Assembly (NCBI GenBank): GCA_910583835.1
Contig: CAJTYM010000012.1
Coordinates: forward strand, 1 to 64,000
DNA: 64,000 nt
Direction: 5' to 3'
Source: an uncultured Lachnospiraceae bacterium
Lineage (GTDB): Bacteria; Bacillota; Clostridia; Lachnospirales; Lachnospiraceae
Shown here: in pieces, positions 32,993 to 41,228 of the stretch
Layout: each line of letters begins with the position of its first letter
How positions within the stretch are numbered: position 1 is the first letter of the stretch
The notes under the pieces: generated by a model
The model's input: the letters and a program-made list of their open reading frames with translations, nothing else
What the model was told of the DNA's origin: nothing
Database searches by the model: none
Translations under genes and position numbers: made by a program

Positions 32993-33611
32993 GGAGACGG
33001 AGCGGGGTGGTGCGATTGTCATGAACTGCAATCCCATGACGAAGGGACATCTGCATTTGCTGGAAACCGCTAGAAAATTTGTAGATTATCTGTATGTGTT
33101 TGTGGTGGAGGAAGATAAGTCGGATATTCCCTTTGCAGTCCGCTATGCTATGGTATGGGCCCAAGCCAAGGAGATGGCGGATGTGCACGTAGTGCCGTCT
33201 GGAAAATTCATATTATCTTATGAGACACTGCCGCTGTATTTTGAAAAAGCAGAGAAGCAGGAAGCGGCATTGGACGCCACGGAAGATTTGCAGATATTCT
33301 GCCAATATATTGCGCCGCGCCTTGGCATCAGGGAACGGTTTGTGGGGGAAGAGCCCACGGACAAGATCACGCGGCAGTACAATGAGGAGATGAAACGCAT
33401 ACTGCCCTATTATGGGATGAAGTTAACGGAAATCCCCAGGGTAAAGCAACAGGGAAAATATATCAGTGCCTCTATGGTGAGAAAGCTGACCAGGGAGGGG
33501 AACTGGGAGGTAGTCCGACAGCTGATGCCAGAAGAGGCGTACCGGATATATATGAGAGATTATATTTCACTGTCAGGAGATGGTTTTTATCCAGAAAAGC
33601 AACAGCTCTGA
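32868..33611 (+). CDS. C-terminal nucleotidyltransferase part of the split CitC-like protein
   Basis: About 230 residues related to the C-terminal domain of citrate lyase ligase CitC, a HIGH-type nucleotidyltransferase. The ATP-binding motif is GGAIVMNCNPMTKGHLHLLE, and a second signature, YISASMVRKL, corresponds to the ISxSxxR element. The listed ATG at 32868 has no ribosome site and lies upstream of the G-run, so independent expression is unlikely. It probably functions only when fused to the upstream reading frame. No citrate lyase genes are near, so a citrate role is unlikely. The last residues may already be changed by the neighbouring insertion sequence. Confidence 0.72.
   Translation: MPKKQGKYRGGGIRIGRKLLSLAECDSVERYIRQIQFDGQRKETERGGAIVMNCNPMTKGHLHLLETARKFVDYLYVFVVEEDKSDIPFAVRYAMVWAQAKEMADVHVVPSGKFILSYETLPLYFEKAEKQEAALDATEDLQIFCQYIAPRLGIRERFVGEEPTDKITRQYNEEMKRILPYYGMKLTEIPRVKQQGKYISASMVRKLTREGNWEVVRQLMPEEAYRIYMRDYISLSGDGFYPEKQQL
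32893..32902 (+). repeat. Run of ten G at a reading-frame switch
   Basis: Ten consecutive G lie where the upstream frame loses register with the nucleotidyltransferase frame. Nine G restore a single reading frame. Shorter G-runs of six (32045-32050) and seven (32714-32720) occur in the same gene. Such tracts are typical sites of slipped-strand mispairing. Confidence 0.85.
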
Positions 33612-33632
33612 AAGGTAAAATTTTCTCGCACT

Positions 33633-34802
33633 GTGCAACTGCTTTTTCACACCATTGAATTCATAAAAGATGAATGCGTGAAAAACCTCTGTACAGCGCT
33701 CGGCGTGCCGGAACACGAATTCCTCCCGCATTATGTGACCATCAATGAATTCCTTTCGAGAATGGATACGGAAGAACTGGAGAAACTCCGCAGACAGATG
33801 GTCCATGCGCTCCTGCGCAAGAGGAAGTTTGAAGATGCGAGGCTGCTTGGGAAATACTGGATGGTTATCTTTGACGCCACAGGGCTGTTCCATTTTAGGG
33901 AAAGGCACTGTCTGAAAAAAGTCCTGAATAAAGGTGCGGAAAATGAACGGGCCGTTTATTACCACCATGTCCTGAAGGCAAAGCTTGTCCTCGGGGATGG
34001 TTTTGCTGTCAGCATCGGCACGGAATTTATTGAAAATGAAAACGAAGACGTATCCAAAAATGACTGTGAAACAAAAGCATTCAAACGGCTGGCGGAGAAC
34101 CTGAAAAAGGACTACCCGCGCCTTAACATATGCGTCCTGGCAGACAGCCTGTATGCATCGGAGCTGGTATTTGAAAAATGCGTAAAAGACAACGGATGGC
34201 ATTTCCCAGTACGCTACAAGGATGGGAGCATCCCGTCATTTGCGGAGGAATACCGCAGCATATGCGGTTTTGGCGGTTCGGAAAGCCTGGACGGGACAAT
34301 CGCAGAGACATACCCGCGCAAAGGGAGGGTGAACAGAAAACAGCACATGGAATGGGTGCCGGAAATTGATTACAGGGGGTACAGCCTGACGCTGCTGGCG
34401 CTGGAGATAAAGGAGGCGGAGGAAAAGACAGGGAAAACAAGGACGCTGACGTTCCAGTGGCTGACGGATCTTACAGTGAAGGCATCCAGTTCAGCCGAGT
34501 TTGCAAATGCCGGCAGGAACCGCTGGTGCATTGAGAACCAGGGGTTCAATATACAGAAAAACATCCGCTATGGCATCCAGCATGTGGACAGCCTGGACTA
34601 TAATGCGATGAAATGCCACTACCTGCTGACACAGATTTCGGATATCCTGCTGCAGCTGTATGAAAAGGGGAGGCCGGGGATAAGGAAAGCAAAGAACACA
34701 ATAAAAAATATATCTTCGGGCCTGCTGAAAAGTTTTGGACAACCGCTCACAGGGGAAGATATATCTTTTATGTCGGCTTATGTATATGTAAAAGCCGCCT
34801 GA
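33633..34802 (+). CDS. IS4-like DDE transposase
   Basis: About 389 residues, apparently intact. The probable catalytic triad is Asp in VIFDATGLFHF, Asp in CVLADSLYAS and Glu in NRWCIENQGFN, with the Tyr-Arg-type helix of IS4-like enzymes replaced by IENQGFNIQK. GTG at 33633 is the first start, without a clear ribosome site. I could not find convincing terminal inverted repeats or target duplications. AGAAGGAAG and CTTCCTTCT pair at 34819-34827 and 34880-34888 downstream, but no partner occurs upstream of the gene. The element is inserted just after the split CitC-like gene and before the AT-rich RadC-like gene. The family assignment is approximate. Confidence 0.8.
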   Translation: MQLLFHTIEFIKDECVKNLCTALGVPEHEFLPHYVTINEFLSRMDTEELEKLRRQMVHALLRKRKFEDARLLGKYWMVIFDATGLFHFRERHCLKKVLNKGAENERAVYYHHVLKAKLVLGDGFAVSIGTEFIENENEDVSKNDCETKAFKRLAENLKKDYPRLNICVLADSLYASELVFEKCVKDNGWHFPVRYKDGSIPSFAEEYRSICGFGGSESLDGTIAETYPRKGRVNRKQHMEWVPEIDYRGYSLTLLALEIKEAEEKTGKTRTLTFQWLTDLTVKASSSAEFANAGRNRWCIENQGFNIQKNIRYGIQHVDSLDYNAMKCHYLLTQISDILLQLYEKGRPGIRKAKNTIKNISSGLLKSFGQPLTGEDISFMSAYVYVKAA

Positions 34803-34967
34803 CGAAAGTATTATAATAGAAGGAAGTGGTCTATGGCAAGAAAAAAATTTAATTTTCCACAAAAGATAAAAAGGCGCTTCCTTCTGCTTTGGGATTGTGG
34901 AAAACTGCCTAAAAAAATATATGCCCGTGGAAAAGAAACTCAGGTAAAAAAACAGCCTAAATGTTAG

Positions 34968-35501
34968 TTGATTAGATACAAGGAGATTCCTGAAAGCGAA
35001 TACTTGCTGTTACAGGAATTAGCCCGGGAAGTATTGATGATTTCTAAAAATGATAATGATTCTAATGAAGTAGCGCTTACTTATAGTCTGGATTATAGGA
35101 ATTTGCTCGCTGAAGGAAAAGAGTTTATGGGAGTTGCTTTGGGAGATGAACATTCTGTCGATCCATGTATGAATACAGTGGCATATCATTTGATAACCAC
35201 ATCTATTCAATGTGTTGTTATTGTACTGCATAACCATCCATCATTATCAAAATTTTCATTGGAAGATGTAAAGTTTTTTCTTAGTAATGGTACAGTTAAG
35301 ATGATGGTGGTAATTACAAATTTAGGAAATATTTCATATCTTGTAAAAAAGGAAAACTACAACCGCAAAAAAGCGATAGAAATATTTAATAATGCGGTTA
35401 GTATGCATAATAAGGGAAGTAATATACGTGATTACCAAAAAGCTGTATCACATTTTCTTTCTATTTGCCATGAGGCAAATATTGTATATGAAGATCGTTA
35501 G
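34968..35501 (+). CDS. RadC-like JAB/MPN domain protein, possibly 5'-truncated
   Basis: 177 residues with the metal-binding core HNHPSLSKFSLEDVKFF, the HxH...S..D arrangement of the RadC/JAMM family. RadC proteins accompany mobile elements and phages; a peptidase or nuclease role is not established. The frame begins at TTG without a ribosome site, right after sequence belonging to the transposase region, so the 5' end may have been lost. Base composition is visibly richer in A+T than in flanking genes, which suggests foreign origin. It is followed after 11 bp by a small gene of similar composition. Confidence 0.6.
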   Translation: MIRYKEIPESEYLLLQELAREVLMISKNDNDSNEVALTYSLDYRNLLAEGKEFMGVALGDEHSVDPCMNTVAYHLITTSIQCVVIVLHNHPSLSKFSLEDVKFFLSNGTVKMMVVITNLGNISYLVKKENYNRKKAIEIFNNAVSMHNKGSNIRDYQKAVSHFLSICHEANIVYEDR

Positions 35502-35512
35502 GAGGGATTGAT

Positions 35513-35821
35513 ATGACTGAAAAAGCTATTTTAAGCGAGAAATTAGAAGATAACAAAGCTGCCGCTGAATGGGGAATGAAACAAGCAGAATTGATTAAGA
35601 AAAGTGAAGAAATAACGCAAAGGCTAGTGGAAAAATCAAGGTCTTTGGAGGTTGCTAATACCCTTGAAACGATGGTGCAGGAGATTTTTACTGTTTCAAG
35701 GCTGGAAACAGGCGATGTAAATTGTGATTTGCCTGTGTCACCGTTATCAATGGCAATATTCAATTCGCTAGGAAAATCAAAAAAATCCTTGCAAGAACCA
35801 GGAACATGTGCTATAATCTAA
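35513..35821 (+). CDS. Small hypothetical protein of the accessory island
   Basis: 102 residues, not recognised. The N-terminal half is helical and charged (AILSEKLEDNKAAAEWGMKQAELIKKSEEI), and the middle (LEVANTLETMVQEIFTVSRLETG) is also probably helical. A good AGGAGGG site precedes the ATG. Its last dozen codons coincide with the promoter of the tRNA-Tyr gene, so the native C-terminus may have been replaced when this segment was inserted. It is A+T-rich like the RadC-like gene and probably in one operon with it. Confidence 0.55.
   Translation: MTEKAILSEKLEDNKAAAEWGMKQAELIKKSEEITQRLVEKSRSLEVANTLETMVQEIFTVSRLETGDVNCDLPVSPLSMAIFNSLGKSKKSLQEPGTCAII
35789..35817 (+). promoter_or_regulatory. 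tRNA-Tyr promoter
   Basis: TTGCAA (35789-35794), 17-bp spacer, TATAAT (35812-35817). A hairpin, CAAGGGCAA (35828-35836) with TTGCCCTTG (35851-35859), lies between promoter and tRNA. Confidence 0.8.
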
Positions 35822-35864
35822 TACGGTCAAGGGCAAAAGCGAAAAGTTAATTGCCCTTGCATAT

Positions 35865-35946
35865 GGATGGATTCCCGAGTGGCCAAAGGGGGCAGACTGT
35901 AAATCTGTTGGCAACGCCTTCGAAGGTTCGAATCCTTCTCCATCCA
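35865..35946 (+). tRNA. tRNA-Tyr (GTA)
   Basis: An 82-nt class II tRNA. The acceptor stem pairs GGATGGA with TCCATCC, with discriminator A. The anticodon stem is CAGA/TCTG with anticodon GTA at 35899-35901. There is a long variable arm, and the T-arm reads AGGTTCGAATCCT. CCA is not encoded, so the product of cca in this window must add it. Two extra copies of its 3' end follow downstream. Confidence 0.96.
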
Positions 35947-35963
35947 TTGAATAGATAAATAAA

Positions 35964-36064
35964 CAGTGGGGAAAAACCAAAGCGGTTCGAATCCTTCTCC
36001 ATCCATTAGAGAAAAAAGACCAGTGGGGAAAAACCAAAACGGTTCGAATCCTTCTCCATCCATT
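35964..36064 (+). repeat. Two tandem partial copies of the tRNA-Tyr 3' end
   Basis: The last 24 bases of the tRNA region (35925-35948, GGTTCGAATCC to CATCCATT) recur at 35984-36007 and 36041-36064. Each extra copy is preceded by the same 20-base lead beginning CAGTGGGGAAAAACC. Spacing is 57-59 bp. They cannot fold as tRNAs. Such 3'-end duplications are usual scars of elements that integrate into tRNA genes, so these are candidate attachment-site remnants. Confidence 0.8.
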
Positions 36065-36087
36065 CAACTTCATTATGAATTTTGATG

Positions 36088-36119
36088 ACTGCCTTTTCTG
36101 AACGAAGAGGCAGTTTTTT
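36088..36119 (+). terminator. Terminator of the tRNA-Tyr unit
   Basis: ACTGCCT and AGGCAGT arms followed by TTTTTT. Confidence 0.85.
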
Positions 36120-36392
36120 GTCTTATTAGGAAAGACCTTGTCACGCTAAAGCGTGAAAGTGGCTTTTATAAGACAAAAATAATATGCGCACTCGTGCGAA
36201 TGGAAGATGTCACTACGTGCCGTCCTAAGGAATCCCCCAGACAAGTCTGGTACCCCTTAGGACAAATCCGCACTCGGCGCGTCAAAGTGTGCAAACCGTC
36301 TCCGTTTCACTGCGGTCCGCGCTAAATGGACATCTGCCAGATGTCCAGCGCCCCCAAGAATGGGGGTTGGGGGTTGAAGTGGGCTTGCCCAC
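36113..36392. other. Cluster of six or more hairpins, no gene
   Basis: Between the tRNA terminator and the GH30 gene no coding frame is credible, but inverted repeats are dense. They are TTTTTGTCTTAT with ATAAGACAAAAA (about 36114-36178) around CACGCTaaAGCGTG, then CGCACTCGTGCG (36187-36198). A 42-nt stem follows at 36222-36263 (GTCCTAAGG/CCTTAGGAC around CCAGAC/GTCTGG). GGACATCTG/CAGATGTCC lies at 36328-36346 and GTGGGC/GCCCAC at 36379-36392. It could be a structured RNA or an array of palindromic repeats. The rest, to 36535, is A+T-rich and probably holds the GH30 promoter around 36485-36510. Confidence 0.65.
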
Positions 36393-36535
36393 CTTGTTTT
36401 ATTCGAGCGTTGAGGGACAGAAAGGCAAAATGCTCAAAAATGCGTAATTTTTCATCGGAAATGCATACAAACTGCCGACATAAAATTATATAATATAGTA
36501 TTATATATAAAAAATATGGAGGAGGGAACGAAATA

Positions 36536-39500
36536 ATGAAAAAACATTGTAAGAAATTGACAAGAGTTAAAAATGTTTTTTTGACCGTTTTGCTTTCTGC
36601 CAGTATGGCTGTGGGAGGTATCGGGCTGGCAGCGTCGTCAGTCAGCCAGGCTGCGGATACAGCCGGGGAAGTGAAATGGGTGATGTCTCAGGAAGGGAAA
36701 TACATGCAGGACAAGGGGACATTGAAAACGACTGCATGGGATGACAGTAACCACAATGATTTGTATATCGATGTGGATGAGAACATTACATATCAGGAGA
36801 TGGCGCAGAATATCTGGGGCGGCTGCTTTAATGAGCGTGGATGGCACAAGCTGCAGATGCTGACAGAGGAAGAACGGAACCATATCCTGGACTTGCTGTT
36901 TGACCCCAATGAGCCGGAAGGACTGCATCTGACGATGGGCAGGATGCCCATAGGTTCCAGCGATTTCGCGATGGATTTGTATTCGCTCAATGAGACGGAG
37001 AATGATTATGATATGGTGAATTTTTCTATAGAGCGCGATAAGGAGATGCTTATCCCTTATATCAGGGAAGCTTTGAAGCGTCAGCCGAACCTGAAAATCT
37101 GGGCTTCTCCCTGGTCGCCGCCGTCCTGGATGAAACAGGAGGGTGAAAATAATACTGCGCCCCATAAGAATCTGATAGGCGGCTGGTTCCATGGCACGGA
37201 GGAGAATTATAGGGCATATGCTTTGTATTTCCGCAAATTCATTGAGGCGTATGACAAGGAAGGCATCGAAATCTACATGGTGTCCCCCCAGAATGAGCCG
37301 ACCATGTGGACGCTCTATTCTTCCTGCCGCTGGACGGGTGAATGCCTCCGCGATTTCCTCAAATACCTCGGACCGCAGATGGAAGAGATGGGTGTGCAGA
37401 TTTATCTGGGAACGTTTACGAACTCGGATGACAGCTTGATGGACCCCACGCTGAATGATATGGAGGCAAGGAAATATATTTCCGGCATTAATTTTCAGTG
37501 GTGGTCTTACAATAAGGCACGTTCGCTGTTCCATACAGGATTCAACCAGGGCATGATGCAGTCGGAGACCATGTGCGGCAACGGCAACAATGACTGGCAG
37601 TATGCAGAGTATCAGTTTGATGTCATGTATATGTATTTTTCTTATGGCATTTCGGCTTATAATATGTGGAATCTCGTATTGGAATGGGACGGCGAGAATC
37701 CTGGAGGGTATAATACGGCGACGCCGCCATGGCCGCAGAATGCGCCGATAACGGTGAACGAAACGACCAAGAAATATACCATCAATCCCCAGTATTATAA
37801 TATTAAGCATTATACCGATGCTGTAAGGGCAAATGCACGCAGGATTGAGAGCAGCGGTACCTATAATCAGGAATATATTCCGAACACGAATGCTGATAAG
37901 GAACAAGACTCTGTTTATTCCGCCGAGCAGCGTGAAATTGCATTCCGCAATGCAGACGGAACGATTTCCCTGCTGGTCAAGAATGGAAGCAACAGTGCGA
38001 AGACGGTAGATATCAATTTTAACGGACGTAAGGTGACAGCGGAACTCCCTGCGCATTCCATCCATACCTTTACCGCTCAGGGAACGCCCCTGACCGGCAA
38101 TGAGAAGGATATGAGGCAGATTCTCTCTCAGGATAAGATTGTTTCCATCAAGAATGCCGAGACGGACAAAGCGCTCTGCATCAACGGCGGCGGCGCGGCA
38201 ACGCTAAACAAAGTATTTGCCTGGGACTACAGCGGTCAGGCGAACCAGCAGTGGTACCTTCAGCCGGGCAAGGTGGGGACACAGGAGACAGTGAAACTGA
38301 TGAACGTTAAGAGTTTCCATCTGGCAGCGGTGGACGGCGGCTCTTCCAATGACGGAGCGGAATTGATTATCTGGCAGGATACTGGGGAAGATAACCAGAA
38401 CTGGGTGATGGAGGAAAGCGGAGAGAACGTGAAGTTTAAAAATGTAACCAGCGGCCTGTACCTGGCATTTTCCGCAGACGGCAAGGCGATACAGACGGCA
38501 GCCAGCGATTCCATGCTTCAGCAGTGGAAGGTGGACAATGCTTATGCTTCTGAGGGAATCCCGGCCGTTGCCTCCGTCAGCGTAACGCCCCAGGACAAGG
38601 CAATGGATGCGGGGGAGAGCCAGCAGTTTGCGGCAGCTGTGGCAGCAGTAAATGGCGCGCCGGAGACGGTGGACTGGACGATAGACGGAAACATCAGTTA
38701 CAGTACATCTATCAGCAGGAATGGGCTGTTAAAAATAGCTGCGGATGAGACGGCAAGCCAAATAACAGTCAGAGCAACATCTACGTTTGATAATGCGAAG
38801 TCCGCGAAAGCGGTTGTGACGGTAGGGACAGCAGTGGAAACGCCCATGGTCACTTCCGTAAGCGTCACTCCCAAATCTGCAAATGTAAAGGCTGGGGAGA
38901 CGCAGCAGTTCCAGGCTCAGGCTGCAGCCCAGGGCGGTGCGCCCGGTACGGTAAATTGGAGCGTCAGCGGAAATGCCAGCAGCCAGACAAAGATCAACAG
39001 CGCAGGATTGTTGGCAGTAGCGGCAGACGAGACAGCAGCCAAGCTGACCGTAAAGGTGGAATCTGCGTTTGACAAGACCAAATATGATTTGGCAACTGTG
39101 ACAGTGGTGAAAGCAACGGCGGCAGAGAAGCCGGTACCTGGGAAAAATACCACCCACAAGGTGGGGACGCTGTATTATAAAGTTACGAAGTCAGCAGCTG
39201 TAAACGGTACGGTGAGCGTGACAAAACCGGAAAAGAAGACGTATGCTTCCGTCACTATTCCGGCTACCGTGGATATCAACGGATATACCTTCAAAGTCAC
39301 GGCAATCGGCAAGAAAGCATTCTATAAGAACACGAAGCTGAAAAAGGTTACGGTAGGAAATAATGTCGCCAAAATAGGGGCGTCTGCATTTGCTTCCAAT
39401 AAGAAGCTGACAACGGTGACGCTTGGCACTGGGATTACTGCGATAGACAGCAAGGCATTCTATCAGGATTCCAAGCTGAAGACGGTCAGCATTAAGTCCA

Positions 39501-39640
39501 AGAAACTGAAGACTGTGAAAAAACAGGCTTTCAAAGGCATTGCGGGGAAAGCGAAAGTCAGCGTACCCAAGAACAAAGCGAAAAGCTATAAGAAGCTGCT
39601 AAAGAAAGCAGGGCTTCCAGCCAAAGCAAAGGTGAAATAA
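36536..39640 (+). CDS. Secreted GH30 glycosidase with ricin-like, Ig-like and BspA modules
   Basis: A 1034-residue exported enzyme. Signal peptide about 1-40; GH30 barrel plus side beta-domain about 45-525, with acid/base E254 (SPQNEPTMW) and nucleophile E344 (MQSETMCG). A ricin-type trefoil (about 535-675, with ANQQW, DNQNW and LQQWKVD) should bind carbohydrate. Two Ig-like repeats follow (VSVTPQDKAMDAGESQQF and VSVTPKSANVKAGETQQF), then a Lys-rich BspA leucine-rich region (about 860-1034). Likely acts on glucuronoxylan or another beta-glycan in concert with the GH10 and GH43 enzymes; the subfamily was not determined. GGAGGAGGGA precedes the ATG. Confidence 0.9.
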   Translation: MKKHCKKLTRVKNVFLTVLLSASMAVGGIGLAASSVSQAADTAGEVKWVMSQEGKYMQDKGTLKTTAWDDSNHNDLYIDVDENITYQEMAQNIWGGCFNERGWHKLQMLTEEERNHILDLLFDPNEPEGLHLTMGRMPIGSSDFAMDLYSLNETENDYDMVNFSIERDKEMLIPYIREALKRQPNLKIWASPWSPPSWMKQEGENNTAPHKNLIGGWFHGTEENYRAYALYFRKFIEAYDKEGIEIYMVSPQNEPTMWTLYSSCRWTGECLRDFLKYLGPQMEEMGVQIYLGTFTNSDDSLMDPTLNDMEARKYISGINFQWWSYNKARSLFHTGFNQGMMQSETMCGNGNNDWQYAEYQFDVMYMYFSYGISAYNMWNLVLEWDGENPGGYNTATPPWPQNAPITVNETTKKYTINPQYYNIKHYTDAVRANARRIESSGTYNQEYIPNTNADKEQDSVYSAEQREIAFRNADGTISLLVKNGSNSAKTVDINFNGRKVTAELPAHSIHTFTAQGTPLTGNEKDMRQILSQDKIVSIKNAETDKALCINGGGAATLNKVFAWDYSGQANQQWYLQPGKVGTQETVKLMNVKSFHLAAVDGGSSNDGAELIIWQDTGEDNQNWVMEESGENVKFKNVTSGLYLAFSADGKAIQTAASDSMLQQWKVDNAYASEGIPAVASVSVTPQDKAMDAGESQQFAAAVAAVNGAPETVDWTIDGNISYSTSISRNGLLKIAADETASQITVRATSTFDNAKSAKAVVTVGTAVETPMVTSVSVTPKSANVKAGETQQFQAQAAAQGGAPGTVNWSVSGNASSQTKINSAGLLAVAADETAAKLTVKVESAFDKTKYDLATVTVVKATAAEKPVPGKNTTHKVGTLYYKVTKSAAVNGTVSVTKPEKKTYASVTIPATVDINGYTFKVTAIGKKAFYKNTKLKKVTVGNNVAKIGASAFASNKKLTTVTLGTGITAIDSKAFYQDSKLKTVSIKSKKLKTVKKQAFKGIAGKAKVSVPKNKAKSYKKLLKKAGLPAKAKVK

Positions 39641-39657
39641 AGATCCGAAATTCAATG

Positions 39658-39696
39658 GGAGGGGAATGGTATTTCCCCTCCTGTTTGATTTTTCTC
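39658..39696 (+). terminator. Terminator after the GH30 gene
   Basis: GGAGGGGAA and TTCCCCTCC arms with a T-rich tail, directly before the next promoter. Confidence 0.85.
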
Positions 39697-39697
39697 C

Positions 39698-39726
39698 TTG
39701 ACACCTTATTTTTGAAATCGTATACT
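39698..39726 (+). promoter_or_regulatory. Promoter of the histidine kinase operon
   Basis: TTGACA (39698-39703), exactly 17 bp, TATACT (39721-39726). Transcription should begin near 39732, which rules out the GTG at 39734 as a normally translated start. Confidence 0.85.
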
Positions 39727-39790
39727 AGATATAGTGGTATCGATGCGCGAATATGCACATGAAAATGTTGTATGGGAAGAGGTGGAAGCA

Positions 39791-41227
39791 GTGGGAGAAC
39801 AAATGCTGCGGGAAGAGGATGTACATAGTTATGCGGATGCCTCTCTGGAAATTATTCTCAAATATGATGACAACGGCAACATCCTGTATGCGAATTCCCT
39901 GGCGAAAGAGGAATTAGGATATGGGGAGCAATTAGGCGGAGTCAGTCTGGAAAAATTGTTTCCGGCAGAGCTACATAGGAAAGACGGCAGTTTCCCATTA
40001 GATACCGTCAGAGAGATGGCTGAGGGCATGATGTACCGTAAGAATGGAACCTGTTTTCCGGTGCGGATGGCTGTAAAGCCTGCGGATGGGATAAACCTTC
40101 TGTTTGCCGTCAATGTTGCCAGGCAGGTGGAGACGGAACGCAAGCTTGTCCGCATGAAAGAGGAGATGGAGGAGACGCTCAAGGTCCGCAATGAATTTGT
40201 GGCGAATGTCACGCATGAGCTGCGGACGCCCGTCAATGGAATTCGTGGGCATGTCACCAACCTGCTGGAGAATGGGGTGTCGGGGGAAGTGAAAAGTACC
40301 CTGGACATCATTATCCGCTGTTGTGACAATATGTCAGCTATCATCAACAATATCCTTGATTTCTCCAAACTGGAGGCGGGGAAGTTTGTCATAGAACAGA
40401 AGGAATTTAACTTTTATAAGATGGTCAACCATACGGTGGAGACGAATATTCCGGCAATCAATGCCAAGGGGCTGCGCATCATGGTCAACATCGAAAAGAC
40501 GATTCCCGAATACCTGATTGGCGATGAACTGCGCCTGACGCAGATTTTGAATAATTTCCTGTCTAATGCGGTAAAATTTACCAGCGTGGGATACATTAAT
40601 ATAGAAGTAACCAAGACCTTGCAGTTTGATGATGAGATTGAACTGTTTTTTGTGGTATCGGATACCGGTATTGGAATTTCACCGGAGGAAAAGGATAAAC
40701 TGTTCAAGAGTTTTTCCCAGGTGGATGCTTCCATTACCCGGAAATATGGCGGTACAGGGTTGGGGCTGGCCATTACCAAACAATTGATTGAACTTATGCA
40801 TGGCAACGTCCATCTTGACAGTGAGAAAGGGAAAGGAAGCAGCTTCTCCTTTTCAGTACGCCTGCATGTGGCAAAAAAAGCCAAAGAGGAGCAGGGGAGC
40901 AGCGAGCATTTTGAATTTATCAATCAGAATCAGGAACTGCCTGGATTTGACAGCGCAGAGAAATTTTTCCAATTTGGGACGCCGGAGAATGTGCAGGAGA
41001 TAAAGAGCAAGATGGAGAAGCTGATTCTGTGCATGGAGGTAGAAGCCTGGGATAAGGCAGAAAATTTCGCACATAACATTAAGGAATTGGTGGAACAGGC
41101 GTCGAAGGACCTCAAGAGGTCTGCATTCCGTCTGGAGATGAATGTGAGAAAAGGAGATTACGACAAAAGCGTGGAGCAGTATAACAGCTTGAAGGCGCTG
41201 CTTGAGGAAACTATTGGAGGGATGTAG
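39791..41227 (+). CDS. Soluble PAS-histidine kinase with HPt-like C-terminus
   Basis: About 478 residues with no membrane segment. An N-terminal PAS-like sensor (about 10-115, ILKYDDNGNILYANSLAKEELGY) is joined by a coiled coil to HisKA (H142 in NVTHELRTPVNG) and a HATPase (LSNAVKFT, DTGIGISPEEKDKLF, GGTGLGLAITKQL). The last 100 residues, with FAHNIKELVEQASKD, resemble an HPt domain. I start at GTG 39791 because AGAGGTGG lies upstream and the promoter is too close to earlier codons; ATG 39803 is an alternative. The response regulator gene begins one base after the stop codon, so the two form a pair. Signal unknown. Confidence 0.85.
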   Translation: MGEQMLREEDVHSYADASLEIILKYDDNGNILYANSLAKEELGYGEQLGGVSLEKLFPAELHRKDGSFPLDTVREMAEGMMYRKNGTCFPVRMAVKPADGINLLFAVNVARQVETERKLVRMKEEMEETLKVRNEFVANVTHELRTPVNGIRGHVTNLLENGVSGEVKSTLDIIIRCCDNMSAIINNILDFSKLEAGKFVIEQKEFNFYKMVNHTVETNIPAINAKGLRIMVNIEKTIPEYLIGDELRLTQILNNFLSNAVKFTSVGYINIEVTKTLQFDDEIELFFVVSDTGIGISPEEKDKLFKSFSQVDASITRKYGGTGLGLAITKQLIELMHGNVHLDSEKGKGSSFSFSVRLHVAKKAKEEQGSSEHFEFINQNQELPGFDSAEKFFQFGTPENVQEIKSKMEKLILCMEVEAWDKAENFAHNIKELVEQASKDLKRSAFRLEMNVRKGDYDKSVEQYNSLKALLEETIGGM

Positions 41228-41228
41228 G

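Noticed and set aside
32868..33611. Stand-alone citrate lyase ligase (citC)
   Set aside because: No citrate lyase genes nearby, no ribosome site before its ATG, and its frame joins the upstream protein if one G is removed.
34819..34888. Terminal inverted repeats of the insertion sequence
   Set aside because: AGAAGGAAG and CTTCCTTCT pair with each other on the same side of the transposase gene and have no partner on its other side, so they do not mark the element ends.
35964..36064. CRISPR array
   Set aside because: Only two downstream units, each ending in a tRNA 3'-end sequence, with no cas genes. The repeats derive from tRNA-Tyr. No other regularly spaced direct repeats with unique spacers were seen in the window.
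36638..38065. 475-codon minus-strand frame opposite the GH30 gene
   Set aside because: The plus strand has an unmistakable GH30 catalytic domain with both Glu residues. The antisense frame has no recognisable motif.
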